From assembly GCA_002748735.1 (NCBI GenBank), contig PDTC01000015.1, positions 1 through 64,000 on the forward strand: a stretch of 64,000 bases of DNA, written 5' to 3'. Shown here in pieces: positions 26,889-35,372 of the stretch; within the stretch, counting starts at the first letter, position 1, and each line of letters starts with the position of its first letter. This stretch comes from Desulfobulbus propionicus (GTDB taxonomy: Bacteria; Desulfobacterota; Desulfobulbia; Desulfobulbales; Desulfobulbaceae). The notes beneath the pieces were generated by a model. The model searched no databases, was not told the origin of the DNA, and saw nothing but the letters and a program-made list of their open reading frames with translations. A program made the position numbers and the translations under genes.

Positions 26889-27611
26889 ATGGAACATCCG
26901 ATTCTCTTCATTTCACTCATTTTGGAAACTCTGGGGCTGCCTGTACCTCATACGCCCACAGGGCATACTTTCCTCGAACAGCTCTGTGCGCCGTACATGA
27001 CGTACACGTATCTGGTAATGGCCTTTTTGATCATCGTTCCCAGATTAACCATGGGATCGCTTGAAATTATTCCCGGAACCGGCCAGAACTTCTGGGAGGT
27101 ACTCATCGGCGGCCTGATGGATTTTTTCACGGAAAATCTGGGAGAAAAGGGGGCAAAGATGCTCTTTCCCATGATGGCCACCTTTTTTCTCTATATCCTG
27201 GTCGGGAACATGATCGGCCTGATTCCTGGCTTTATGTCACCAACCTCGAATCTCAACATTACCTTGGGTATGACCATCATGGTGTGGGTGACCCACCATT
27301 ATCTCGGTTTCAAGGTCCATGGCAGGAAATATTACCAGCATTTCATGGGGCCTATTCCGTTGATGGCACCCTTTATGTTCGTTCTTGAGGTTATCTCAAA
27401 CCTTGCCCGTCTGCTCAGCCTTTCCATGCGTCTTTTCGGTAATATCTTCGCCAAAGAAGTATTGCTTGCCGTGCTGTTTATGCTTGCCGGTGCCTATTTC
27501 GCACCGCTCCCGATCCTTTGCCTCGGCGTGCTGGTCTCTTTGATCCAGGCTGTTGTTTTTGTGCTGTTGTCAGTCCTCTATTGCGCCCAGGCCATGGAGC
27601 ATGCCCATTGA
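26889..27611 (+). CDS. atpB: ATP synthase Fo subunit a
   Basis: Proton-channel subunit (240 residues, about six helices). The essential arginine is in NLARLLSLSMRLFGNIFAKE (about 170-189), the universal Fo-a signature, and LIQAVVFVLLSVLY near the C-terminus is also standard. Together with AtpE it forms the rotor-stator interface in the inner membrane. F1 and the b subunits are not in the window, so the synthase genes are split, as in several Desulfobacterota. Confidence 0.96.
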   Translation: MEHPILFISLILETLGLPVPHTPTGHTFLEQLCAPYMTYTYLVMAFLIIVPRLTMGSLEIIPGTGQNFWEVLIGGLMDFFTENLGEKGAKMLFPMMATFFLYILVGNMIGLIPGFMSPTSNLNITLGMTIMVWVTHHYLGFKVHGRKYYQHFMGPIPLMAPFMFVLEVISNLARLLSLSMRLFGNIFAKEVLLAVLFMLAGAYFAPLPILCLGVLVSLIQAVVFVLLSVLYCAQAMEHAH

Positions 27612-27757
27612 TCATTGCCGGGTGTACAAGACGAAATAGCGAAAGGCAAAAAAGTATCTCACCTCTGTACAGCAGAGCAACATGTTAACATACTGAAGAT
27701 TCCGGTAACGGAGAAGAAGGCCAACGTTTCTTTATTACACATCCAGGAGGAAAACAC

Positions 27758-28018
27758 ATGGATAAGCTTCATCTTGCACTGGTCTGCATCGGCGCCGCTC
27801 ACGCAATCGGGTTTGCTGGACTTGGCGCTGGTATTGGCATGGGCTCCGGTCTTGAAGGTGCCTGCCTCGGTGTTGCCCGTAACCCTGAGGCCAAGGGATC
27901 CATTACCACGACCATGATTCTCGGTATGGCGCTTTGTGAGTCCATTGCCATTTACGGTCTGGTTATCGCCTTTATTCTGTTGTACGCTAATCCGTTTAAG
28001 GAAGCGTTTGGCCTGTAA
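27758..28018 (+). CDS. atpE: ATP synthase Fo subunit c
   Basis: An 86-residue hairpin of two helices joined by the polar loop ARNPEAKGS. The Gly-rich first helix (GLGAGIGMGSG) and the second helix ESIAIYGLVIAFILLYANPF, with its ion-binding Glu, are intact. The Gln of helix 1 and the Thr after Glu-Ser that bind Na+ in Ilyobacter/Propionigenium rings are Met and Ile here, so a proton ring is more likely. CCAGGAGG lies 8 nt before the ATG. The 146-bp gap after atpB is larger than between the other genes, and a strong leader may raise c-subunit output. Confidence 0.96.
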   Translation: MDKLHLALVCIGAAHAIGFAGLGAGIGMGSGLEGACLGVARNPEAKGSITTTMILGMALCESIAIYGLVIAFILLYANPFKEAFGL

Positions 28019-28039
28019 GCCCAGCGTAGAATACTGTAG

Positions 28040-28074
28040 AGGGGCTGTGGCATCTGTGCTGCAGCCCCTTTTTT
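28040..28074 (+). terminator. Rho-independent terminator after atpE
   Basis: An 8-bp GC-rich stem, AGGGGCTG at 28040-28047 with CAGCCCCT at 28062-28069, followed by TTTTTT. Ends the hemL-atpZIBE transcript 22 bp after the atpE stop. Confidence 0.87.
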
Positions 28075-28093
28075 GTTGGCAGGTGATGAGAGA

Positions 28094-28828
28094 ATGGCAA
28101 CCAGTATTATTGATCCTGTGCGGGAGAAGAACGAGGCGACACTGCCACACGTGGGGCTGATGTTTCTCAATCCCAGTGACAGCACTGTGCTGCCAGATTT
28201 GGCCCGGCGGTTTGGTCTGCAGCGTCGTTATCTTTTTCATTCCAGCCTGTACGCCTCGGATACCTGGTTTGCCGCAGGCCCTGCTCTGGGCAGTCCCATG
28301 GCAGTGTTGTGCCTGGAAAAACTTGTTGCCCTGGGGGCACGGACCCTGGTGGTGTTTGGCTGGTGTGGCGGGCTACGCAAGGAGTGCCATGTTGGCGACC
28401 TGGTATTGCCTACCTGGGCTCAGAGCGAGGAAGGCACCAGTAACCATTACCGGGATGATCAGTGGTTGAAAAGAGCGTGTTACCCCCATCCATCCCTGCG
28501 AAGCAGGATTGCCATGGAATTGCGAAATGCCGGGGAGTTTTTTCTCGAGGGGCCACTGTGGACGACAGACGCCCCCTATCGGGAAACAGAAGAGAAGGTT
28601 CGCCATTATGGTGACCAGGGCATTCTGGGCGTGGACATGGAGTACAGCGCCCTGTGTACGGTTGCCGAGTTTCGTCAGGTACAGCTGGCGGCAGTGATGC
28701 TAGTCTCAGATGAGCTCTGGCGACGACCATGGCGAAAAACGTTTACGAGCAAAGCGTTTAAGCAACGCTCCAGGGCCTGCTGCTCACTTTTGGCAGAGCT
28801 CACCGCAACAGGAGCATGGCGGCTATGA
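28094..28828 (+). CDS. Nucleoside phosphorylase-family protein
   Basis: A 244-residue protein of the PNP/UDP phosphorylase (PF01048) fold, which splits nucleosides or related compounds with phosphate or water. FGWCGGLRKECHVGDLVLPT (about 90-109) is the conserved phosphate/base loop, and GVDMEYSALCTVAEFR near 178-193 holds the ribose-binding Met-Glu. The sugar/base type is uncertain (uridine, purine, or MTA-like). ATG 28094 is used; an earlier TTG in the terminator is unlikely. The final TGA overlaps the rimO ATG as ATGA, indicating coupled translation. Confidence 0.83.
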   Translation: MATSIIDPVREKNEATLPHVGLMFLNPSDSTVLPDLARRFGLQRRYLFHSSLYASDTWFAAGPALGSPMAVLCLEKLVALGARTLVVFGWCGGLRKECHVGDLVLPTWAQSEEGTSNHYRDDQWLKRACYPHPSLRSRIAMELRNAGEFFLEGPLWTTDAPYRETEEKVRHYGDQGILGVDMEYSALCTVAEFRQVQLAAVMLVSDELWRRPWRKTFTSKAFKQRSRACCSLLAELTATGAWRL

Positions 28829-30183
28829 AGACGAGAACGCTGCATCTCGTCAGCCTGGGGTGTGCCAAGAACTTTGTCGATTCTGAAAATATCCTTGGTC
28901 ACTTTGTCAACGCCGGGTACCAGGTTGTTGAAGAGCCTTACGATGCAGAGGTGCTGCTGGTCAACACCTGTGGATTTATTCAGCCGGCTGTGGAAGAATC
29001 CATTGATGAAATTTTGGGTATCGCCCAGGTAAAAGAGGAAACAGGTGCCTTGCTGGTAGTCACTGGCTGTATGGTCCAGCGCTATGGGGAACAGCTTCGA
29101 AAAGAGCTGCCAGAGGTCGACCTGTTTGTCGCCATTGATGAGCAGCCTCAGCTTGTCAGACTGGTCACAACCTGGCCGGACACTGACAACCCATCGCTCA
29201 CCGGAGCACCGTCACGGATGCTGCTGGACAGCTCAGCGCCCCGCGAGCTGGCAACCCCACCCTTCAGGGCCTTTCTCAAGCTTACAGAAGGATGCGACAA
29301 TCACTGCAGCTACTGTATGATTCCATCCATACGGGGGCAATTGCGAAGCCGTAGTATCAACGACCTCTGCCGCGAGGCCTGTCGTCTCGAAGCATCCGGT
29401 GTTCGTGAATTGTCACTGATAGCCCAGGACCTCACGGCCTATGGTGATGATCACCGGGACAACCCAGGAGAGGCCCCCACTCTTAGCCGTTTGTTGAAAG
29501 CTCTGCTGGCCTGTACCAATATCCCCTGGATACGGCTCCTGTATCTCTATCCCACCCGCCTTGACTCGCGATTATTGCAACTTATGGCCTGCGAACCGCG
29601 GCTCGTTCCCTATGTAGATGTTCCCTTCCAGCACGCGGCAACACCGGTGCTGAAAGCAATGAACCGTCACTACAGCACAGATGACCTGGACACCCTGCTC
29701 AAGATGATTCGTTCAGAATACCCCGATTGCGCTATTCGCACGACCTTTATGGTTGGCTTTCCCGGGGAAACATCGGCTGATTTTTCCCTGCTCATGGAGT
29801 GTCTGCAACGTTGGCAGCTTGATCATGTTGGCGGATTTACCTACCAGGATGAAGAGGAGTGTCGTGCTCACCGTTTCACCAGTAAGGTCCCTGCAGCGGT
29901 CGCTGAAGAGCGCCTGCAACGGCTCATGGGAGCCCAGGCCGAGATTAGCAGGACACGACTTGCGCAGAAGGTTGGTCAGGTCGAGGAGGTGCTGGTGGAA
30001 GGGGTGAGCAGCGAGAGTGACCTGCTGCTTGAGGGACGATTACGCAGTCAGGCACCGGATGTTGACGGTGTTGTCTACCTTACCTCAGGCACGGCCGTGC
30101 CTGGTGAGATACGCCAGGTACGAATTACCGAGGCGCATACCTATGATCTGGTCGGGGAACTCTGCGAAAAAACAGTGGGGTGA
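28825..30183 (+). CDS. rimO: Ribosomal protein S12 methylthiotransferase RimO
   Basis: Radical SAM enzyme that adds a methylthio group to Asp88 of ribosomal protein S12. Three parts are visible: the UPF0004 domain with C13 (SLGCAKNFVDSE), C49 and C82 for the auxiliary cluster; the radical SAM CDNHCSYC at 157-164; and a C-terminal TRAM domain (VGQVEEVLVEG). SLGCAKNxVDSE is specific to RimO rather than MiaB or MtaB. AGGAG at 28810-28814 favours ATG 28825, which overlaps the preceding stop, over ATG 28816. 452 residues, a normal length. Confidence 0.95.
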   Translation: MKTRTLHLVSLGCAKNFVDSENILGHFVNAGYQVVEEPYDAEVLLVNTCGFIQPAVEESIDEILGIAQVKEETGALLVVTGCMVQRYGEQLRKELPEVDLFVAIDEQPQLVRLVTTWPDTDNPSLTGAPSRMLLDSSAPRELATPPFRAFLKLTEGCDNHCSYCMIPSIRGQLRSRSINDLCREACRLEASGVRELSLIAQDLTAYGDDHRDNPGEAPTLSRLLKALLACTNIPWIRLLYLYPTRLDSRLLQLMACEPRLVPYVDVPFQHAATPVLKAMNRHYSTDDLDTLLKMIRSEYPDCAIRTTFMVGFPGETSADFSLLMECLQRWQLDHVGGFTYQDEEECRAHRFTSKVPAAVAEERLQRLMGAQAEISRTRLAQKVGQVEEVLVEGVSSESDLLLEGRLRSQAPDVDGVVYLTSGTAVPGEIRQVRITEAHTYDLVGELCEKTVG

Positions 30184-30186
30184 TAT

Positions 30187-30474
30187 TTACTTCTTTAGTC
30201 CCTTATTCACCTGTTCACGCAGATCCTTGCCAACTTTGAAAAAGGGGAGCTTCTTAGGTGCAACCTTAATTTTTTCCCCGGTTTTTGGATTGCGTCCCAC
30301 GTAGGAGTCGTACTGCTTGACGACAAAGCTGCCAAAACCTCGAATTTCAATGGAGTCACCCCTGGCGAGGGCATCACTCATCGTATCGATAATGGTATTG
30401 GTGATGGAACTCGCCTCCCGGATGGGAATATTCAGACGTTCGGCCAGGGCTTCAATCAGTTCCGATTTGTTCAT
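30187..30474 (-). CDS. IHF-beta/HU-family DNA-bending protein
   Basis: A 95-residue nucleoid protein. MNKSELIEALAERL, IEIRGFGSFVV (43-53) and RNPKTGEKIKV (61-71) with its DNA-intercalating Pro are all present. IEIRGFGSF and the residue pattern match the IHF beta subunit better than HU, but the split is not always clean. It converges with rimO, with only 3 bp between the stops. Confidence 0.9.
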   Translation of the reverse strand: MNKSELIEALAERLNIPIREASSITNTIIDTMSDALARGDSIEIRGFGSFVVKQYDSYVGRNPKTGEKIKVAPKKLPFFKVGKDLREQVNKGLKK

Positions 30475-30566
30475 GCCGGTCTCCCCTTCAGGAAATGTTG
30501 CCCATGGGCAGGTTCAGGTGAAACAGTGCGTTAAAAAAGCATGTAATCTCTAGTAACTATAAGAAG

Positions 30567-31343
30567 TTAATCAGGTATGTTTTTGATTGTAAAGGGAATT
30601 TTTCCTAAAAACAGTTTTTTTAGGTCTTTTTTGCCAAGAAATCGGTACGCTCCCTGTCGGAGTTGTCCTAAATGCAGCCCTCCATAGGCTGTCCGTTTCA
30701 GCCGAATCACCTGATGGCCAACTGCCTGAAACATCTTGCGTACCTGGCGTTTTCGCCCTTCATGAATGATGATCTCCACCACGGTCTGGTTGCCACTGTG
30801 GCGTACTACGCGCAATTTTGCTGGCCAGGTTTTTTTGCCGTCGAGTTCGATTCCCGTTGCCAGCCGTTTAAGCGTGCTGCTGTCAGGCCGTCCCCATATC
30901 GTCGCTTCATAGGTCTTTTTTACCTCGTGGCTTGGGTGGAGGATCGCGTGGCTGAGCCGTCCATCATTGGTGAGGAGCAGCGCCCCCTCGCTGTTGAGAT
31001 CCAGTCGTCCTACCGGGAAAACTCGCACGGTGACTCCCTGCAGAAGATCTGTGACAATGGGCCGTCCCTGCGGGTCGGATAAGGTGGTGACGTAGCCGAC
31101 AGGCTTGTTCAGGAGGAGGACAACCGGCGTTTCCAGGAGCAGACGCCGGCCGTCTACTTCAATCTGATCCTTGGCCGGATCAATACGGACGCCCAGATCG
31201 GTTCTTATCTGGCCGTTAACCCGCACTCTGCCCTGACGGATGATCTCTTCGGCCTTTCGTCGGGACGCCACACCAGCGCCAGCCAGAAATTTCTGCAGCC
31301 GTTCTCCCCGAGGATCGAGGTTTTGCCGAGGGGTTATCGTCAT
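30567..31343 (-). CDS. rluB: RsuA/RluB-family 23S rRNA pseudouridine synthase
   Basis: Isomerises a uridine in rRNA; RluB acts at U2605 of 23S rRNA. An N-terminal S4 RNA-binding domain (ERLQKFLAGAGVASRRKAEE, 14-33) precedes the catalytic domain with Asp115 in VGRLDLNSEGALLLTNDG and IHEGRKRQVRKMFQAVGH toward the end. 258 residues. RluB and its relatives RsuA/RluE/RluF share this layout; the S4 domain and the loop wording favour RluB. A short gap separates it from the IHF gene downstream. Confidence 0.86.
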   Translation of the reverse strand: MTITPRQNLDPRGERLQKFLAGAGVASRRKAEEIIRQGRVRVNGQIRTDLGVRIDPAKDQIEVDGRRLLLETPVVLLLNKPVGYVTTLSDPQGRPIVTDLLQGVTVRVFPVGRLDLNSEGALLLTNDGRLSHAILHPSHEVKKTYEATIWGRPDSSTLKRLATGIELDGKKTWPAKLRVVRHSGNQTVVEIIIHEGRKRQVRKMFQAVGHQVIRLKRTAYGGLHLGQLRQGAYRFLGKKDLKKLFLGKIPFTIKNIPD

Positions 31344-31677
31344 TTTGTCGGCAATAGCCCGGGGAATTTTTCACCTTCCAGGCCTGGAGTACCAAGGAAG
31401 GAGGGAAGAGTGGCAAACCAGGTCATGATGTTGATTGATCCGGAAGCAGCTTTTTTTTCGACGAACAGATATTCGTATTCATGTTTGCCCAGGTGATGCC
31501 GCATCAGCTTAAAAAACGTGTCGAACAGTAAAGAGTTTCTTTGTCATTCATTCTCTGGAGAAGGGTCTTGGTGAGTTCTTTGCGGCTGAACTGTTGAAAA
31601 AAAGAGTGGCAGCGAACATGCGTCAGACCGGGTAAGACCCGAAACAAGAGGGGACAACAGACAGAGAGGTCTCCATC
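31344..31677. other. Intergenic region, no clear gene
   Basis: About 330 bp between two minus-strand genes. A 28-codon plus-strand frame (GTG 31410 to TGA 31496) has a good GGAGGG site before it but resembles nothing known. Further open stretches to the right are broken by stops. I see no hairpin with a T-run. The promoter of the rluB-type gene should lie on the left side. Confidence 0.4.
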
Positions 31678-32079
31678 TTACCCCTCGAGAATCTTCCAGT
31701 GTACCGTTCGTGTACGGGGGCCGTCGAACTCGCAGAAGAAAATTCGCTGCCAGACGCCCAGGAGCAGGCGACCGCTCTCGATTTCCACCATGGAAGAGGT
31801 CCCTGTAAGGGTGGTCATGATGTGCGAGTCAGCATTGCCCTCCCGGTGCCGATAAGGGTAACTGGCAGGAACGATCTGCTTGAGGGCGCCGATCAGATCA
31901 GTCTGTACATCAGGATCGGCGCCCTCATTGATGGTGATACCAGCAGTCGTGTGCGGGCTGCTGACGAATATAATGCCTTGGTTAACGTCGCTGCTCCTGA
32001 GCACTGCCGACACCTTTTCGGTGATATCAAGCAGGTGCATGCGTTCAGCGGTCTGAATTTTGAACTGTCCCGAGGGCAT
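31678..32079 (-). CDS. yjbQ: YjbQ-family (UPF0047) secondary thiamine-phosphate synthase
   Basis: A 133-residue trimeric protein of the YjbQ family. E. coli YjbQ has weak thiamine-phosphate synthase activity; the true role is unsettled. Diagnostic motifs are SPHTTAGITINEGADPDV (41-58), ADSHIMTTLTGTSSMVEIE and LGVWQRIFFCEFDGPRTR. ATG 32079 begins 14 nt after the stop of the lipoprotein gene and gives the usual N-terminus; no strong ribosome site is visible, so reinitiation is possible. Confidence 0.9.
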   Translation of the reverse strand: MPSGQFKIQTAERMHLLDITEKVSAVLRSSDVNQGIIFVSSPHTTAGITINEGADPDVQTDLIGALKQIVPASYPYRHREGNADSHIMTTLTGTSSMVEIESGRLLLGVWQRIFFCEFDGPRTRTVHWKILEG

Positions 32080-32093
32080 CGCAAACAAAGGGC

Positions 32094-32546
32094 TCAGTTG
32101 CGCAGCTGCCACTGGCCATTAGCATCACGGCAGGCCGTGGTGTAAGTGGTCTGGGCCTTGCCATCGATCATTGCCTTGATCTCTGCCTTTCGACAGACTG
32201 TATTGGTTCCGGGTGCCGTATATGCGGGTTGGGGAATCACCGAGTACTGGTTGCCGGTATCTGGATTGATCCATGAAGAGGCCTGCTGCGAAACGCCACG
32301 TTCATAGACATGGTTGAGCTGTTCGCGGTCATACTTTTCCATCTCGTTACCGACGATGTAGCCGATCATTGTACCCATGGCCGCACCAATCAGGGTGGCC
32401 TCGGTATTATGGCCAATGATCTGACCGATGAGCGCCCCTCCGGCGGCGCCACTGACCGCGCCAACTTGTCCTTTTTGCGAGGTGTTGGCGCAGGAAGAGA
32501 GAAAGAGCATGCTGATGAAGAGCAAAACGATTGATGCAGATTTCAT
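32094..32546 (-). CDS. Glycine-zipper outer-membrane lipoprotein
   Basis: A 150-residue lipoprotein with lipobox LSSC (Cys19). Residues about 29-68 form a glycine zipper (GAVSGAAGGALIGQIIGHN, then GAAMGTMIGYIVG), a membrane-inserting pattern of the Rickettsia 17-kDa antigen/SlyB-like group. The C-terminal half is a small domain with two cysteines (NTVCRKAE, TTACRDANGQW). ATG 32546 is preceded by GGGAGG at good spacing. Probably an envelope-stress or structural lipoprotein; function not known. Confidence 0.83.
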   Translation of the reverse strand: MKSASIVLLFISMLFLSSCANTSQKGQVGAVSGAAGGALIGQIIGHNTEATLIGAAMGTMIGYIVGNEMEKYDREQLNHVYERGVSQQASSWINPDTGNQYSVIPQPAYTAPGTNTVCRKAEIKAMIDGKAQTTYTTACRDANGQWQLRN

Positions 32547-32621
32547 AAAAACCTCCCTGATAGAATGTGAATACACTGCAGACCTGGACAAGTAACGGTC
32601 AATATAAGGGTGATCTTTTCC

Positions 32622-33956
32622 TCAGCCCCGATCTTTCAACGATTGAGGCAGTTCCTTGGTTGGGTCTACACCCAGAGCCCTGAGTTCTTCTGCCCTGGTC
32701 AGCAGGTTACCCTTGCCCGTGGTCAGACGGCTTTTTGCCAGGTGCCATGCATGTTGCGTCTGTTGAAGCCGTGAGCCTATTTCCTCAAAAGCTTCAGCAA
32801 AACCAACAAATTTATCATAAAGATTACCTGCCTTTTTGGCAATGATTAAACCGTTGCGATTCTGTTCGTCAAGCCGCCATAGGTGGTGGATGGTTCGCAG
32901 GATGGCCAGCAGGGTGGATGGACTGCTGAGGATGACTTTTTGCCGCATGGCCTCCTCGAGCAGGTTTGGATCCAGTCTGAGCGCATCCTGAAAGGCATTT
33001 TCAACGGGGATAAACAAGACAACAAAGTCAAGACCGTCGAGACCATTGAGCTGATGATATCTTTTGGCGGCCAGCCCCTTGACGTGCCGACGTACCGATT
33101 CCAGGTGCAGGCGCATCAAAGGTTCACGCAACTGGGCATCGTTTTCAGCGTATGCCTGCACATAACTCTTTAAAGAGACCTTGGCATCGATGAGGATATG
33201 GCGAGCCTCGGGCAGATGCACCACGGCATCGGGCTGCAGGAGGCGACCGCTTGCGGTTCGATACGACGGTTGGAGTTCAAATTCACTGCCCTTTCGCAGC
33301 CCGGAGTCTTCGAGCAGCTTCTCCAGCAGCATCTCACCCCAGAGTCCGGCTGTTTTGTTGCTGCCTTTGAGCGCATCAGTGAGCTCAAGGGCGTCTTTGC
33401 CAATGCGCTCGTTGAGCATTTTGAGCTGGCCGATCTCATGGCGCAGGGCGGCCCGATCACGGCTTTCGCGGTCGTAGACCGTGTCAACCCGCTGACGAAA
33501 GTCCTTGAGCTGCTCGCGAAAGGGGGAAAGCAGAGCAGTGAGCCGGCCGGCCTGCTGTTTCCCCAGCTCGTCGTGCTGGTGCTGGAATATTCGTTCGGCA
33601 AGCAGGGCAAACCGCTCTTCCATCTGGAGACGAAAGGTTTCCAGGAGCTGATCCCGTTCTCCAAGCTGTTGTCTGGCCGAACGCAACGAGGAGTGCAGGC
33701 CAATATTTTCCTTTTCCAGTTCCCTGTGTCGCGCAACGAGTTCGTTACGCTCCTCCAGCAGTGCTGCCCGTTCAGTCTCCAACAGCTGAATATTTTTAAG
33801 TGCCTGCTCCTGCCGCAGTGAAAGTACGAGCTCCCGGCGTTTACTTCGTCCGCCGAAAATAACGGCAAGCAGGGCACTGATGCAACTGCCCAGAACAAGG
33901 CCGGCAAGCAGGATTGTACCCGGTTTTGCCGTGAAAAGTGAAAGAAGACTGGCCAT
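32622..33956 (-). CDS. rmuC: DNA recombination protein RmuC
   Basis: A 444-residue protein of the RmuC family, which limits inverted-repeat recombination and resembles nucleases. A single N-terminal membrane helix (about 12-34) is followed by a long coiled coil (about 45-125) and the conserved C-terminal domain with ALKGSNKTAGLWGEMLLEKL and LIDAKVSLKSYVQAY. Start ATG 33956 is used because the membrane helix begins right after it; upstream frame residues overlap cbpM. It lies 13 nt after the cbpM stop. Confidence 0.93.
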   Translation of the reverse strand: MASLLSLFTAKPGTILLAGLVLGSCISALLAVIFGGRSKRRELVLSLRQEQALKNIQLLETERAALLEERNELVARHRELEKENIGLHSSLRSARQQLGERDQLLETFRLQMEERFALLAERIFQHQHDELGKQQAGRLTALLSPFREQLKDFRQRVDTVYDRESRDRAALRHEIGQLKMLNERIGKDALELTDALKGSNKTAGLWGEMLLEKLLEDSGLRKGSEFELQPSYRTASGRLLQPDAVVHLPEARHILIDAKVSLKSYVQAYAENDAQLREPLMRLHLESVRRHVKGLAAKRYHQLNGLDGLDFVVLFIPVENAFQDALRLDPNLLEEAMRQKVILSSPSTLLAILRTIHHLWRLDEQNRNGLIIAKKAGNLYDKFVGFAEAFEEIGSRLQQTQHAWHLAKSRLTTGKGNLLTRAEELRALGVDPTKELPQSLKDRG

Positions 33957-33969
33957 GAGAGAAGAGGCG

Positions 33970-34275
33970 CTACAGCATACGGACAAGCCGGCGCAACTCT
34001 TCCAGTTCTTCGAGGAGTTCCAAGGCCAGAGCGCAGCCGGGAAGGTTGACCCGAAGATCTTGCTGCAACCTCCGTGCAGTCTGGACTCTGCGGATCTCAA
34101 TGGCGCCGAACTGCCATTCGGCCGGAGAAGGCCCTGACGGGGAAATCAGGCCCTCGTCAATCATCTCCAGAACTTCTTCGGCATGTACCGCACAGATATG
34201 GCAAAGTTCAGCCAGGCTGCAGGTGGTTTCCTCGTCCAGGGTGACTCCCTGGAGGCAGTGATTGGAGTGGGGCAT
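33970..34275 (-). CDS. cbpM: Chaperone modulatory protein CbpM
   Basis: A 101-residue MerR-like protein that binds CbpA and inhibits both its co-chaperone and DNA-binding activities. The N-terminal helix-turn-helix-like part (SLAELCHICAVHAEEVLEMIDEGLI, broken at 20-36) and a C-terminal helix pair (LALELLEELEELRRLVRML) are typical. It starts 3 nt after the cbpA stop, so the regulator is co-translated with its target. Confidence 0.88.
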   Translation of the reverse strand: MPHSNHCLQGVTLDEETTCSLAELCHICAVHAEEVLEMIDEGLISPSGPSPAEWQFGAIEIRRVQTARRLQQDLRVNLPGCALALELLEELEELRRLVRML

Positions 34276-34278
34276 CAG

Positions 34279-35229
34279 TCAAACTCCCATATGTTCGCGC
34301 GGGTTGACAGGCATGATCGTAGACATCTGTCGGTAGAGTTCTTTCTGTTCCTCGGTCAGCGCTGCTGGTGCGATAATTTTCAGGGTGACGTACTGGTCAC
34401 CCTGATTGTTTGCAGAAGACAGGCCTCGCCCCTTGAGGCGAAGCTGCCGGCCACCGCTGGAATTGGCAGGAATTTTCAGCTGGACTTTCCCTCCCAGGGT
34501 CGGTACGGTGACGGTTGTGCCCAACGCGGCCTCCCAGGGGGTTACCGGGAGGGTGAGGTAAATATCTCGCTTGATGGCCTTGAAGAGCGGGTCTTCCTGG
34601 AAAACGATCTCGAGAAACAGGTCACCTGCAGGCCCTCCTCCCAAACCAGGGCCCCCCTGTCCTTCCAGGCGGATGCGCTGCCCCTCGATGATACCCTTGG
34701 GGATACTGACCTGCAGGGTCTGCGGCTCGACACGGATATGGCCGTCGTCAGTAATGATGGTCCGGTTAAGGGTGATCTGCTGACGGCTGCCGAGGTACGC
34801 ATCGATCAGGCGAATGGTGATCTTGGCATGCTGGTCCTGGCCCTGCGCCTGAAAACCCGGGCGTTGACCTGGACGCTCCTGCCCAGAACCCCTGCCAAAC
34901 AGGGTCTCAAAGAAATCGCTGAAACCGTGTTCGCCGCCACCGGTGTACCCGGCCCCGCCAAACTGAAACCCTGCATTCCAATCTGGCGGCGGTTCAAAGT
35001 CCTGGCCGTTTTGCCAGTTGGCCCCAAAGCGATCGTAGGCCGCACGTTTTTCCGGGTCGTTGAGTACTTCATAAGCCTCGCCAAGATCCTTGAACCGGCG
35101 CTCCGCATCCGCTTCCTTGCTGACATCCGGGTGGTACTTGCGCGCCAGTTTACGATAGCTCTGCTTGATGTCATCTTGGCTTGCTTCCCGGGGGACCTCA
35201 AGTATCTGGTAATAATCCTTGTATTCCAT
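34279..35229 (-). CDS. cbpA: Curved-DNA-binding DnaJ-type chaperone CbpA
   Basis: A 316-residue Hsp40 of class II. J-domain at 1-70 with the HPD motif (YHPDVSKE), a Gly/Phe-rich linker with FGGAGYTGGGEHGFSDFF, and two C-terminal beta domains, without the zinc-finger Cys repeats of DnaJ. It stimulates DnaK and in E. coli also binds curved DNA. Pairing with cbpM confirms the identity. First gene of the minus-strand run cbpA-cbpM-rmuC-lipoprotein-yjbQ. Confidence 0.94.
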   Translation of the reverse strand: MEYKDYYQILEVPREASQDDIKQSYRKLARKYHPDVSKEADAERRFKDLGEAYEVLNDPEKRAAYDRFGANWQNGQDFEPPPDWNAGFQFGGAGYTGGGEHGFSDFFETLFGRGSGQERPGQRPGFQAQGQDQHAKITIRLIDAYLGSRQQITLNRTIITDDGHIRVEPQTLQVSIPKGIIEGQRIRLEGQGGPGLGGGPAGDLFLEIVFQEDPLFKAIKRDIYLTLPVTPWEAALGTTVTVPTLGGKVQLKIPANSSGGRQLRLKGRGLSSANNQGDQYVTLKIIAPAALTEEQKELYRQMSTIMPVNPREHMGV

Positions 35230-35372
35230 GGGAGTTCTTTCTGCTGGTAGTCTTCTCTTTTATCTTTTGTAACAGTAAGTACAGTATACGGAAAAGAAAA
35301 GAAAAAAGAGAAATTGTAGTGCTTTGGCCTTGAAGATCAGCAGTGCGTTTCTTATGATTCGAAAGAGAGGGT

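Noticed and set aside
34183-35250. 355-codon plus-strand frame antisense to cbpA
   Set aside because: Long only because of codon bias on the opposite strand; cbpA is unambiguous.
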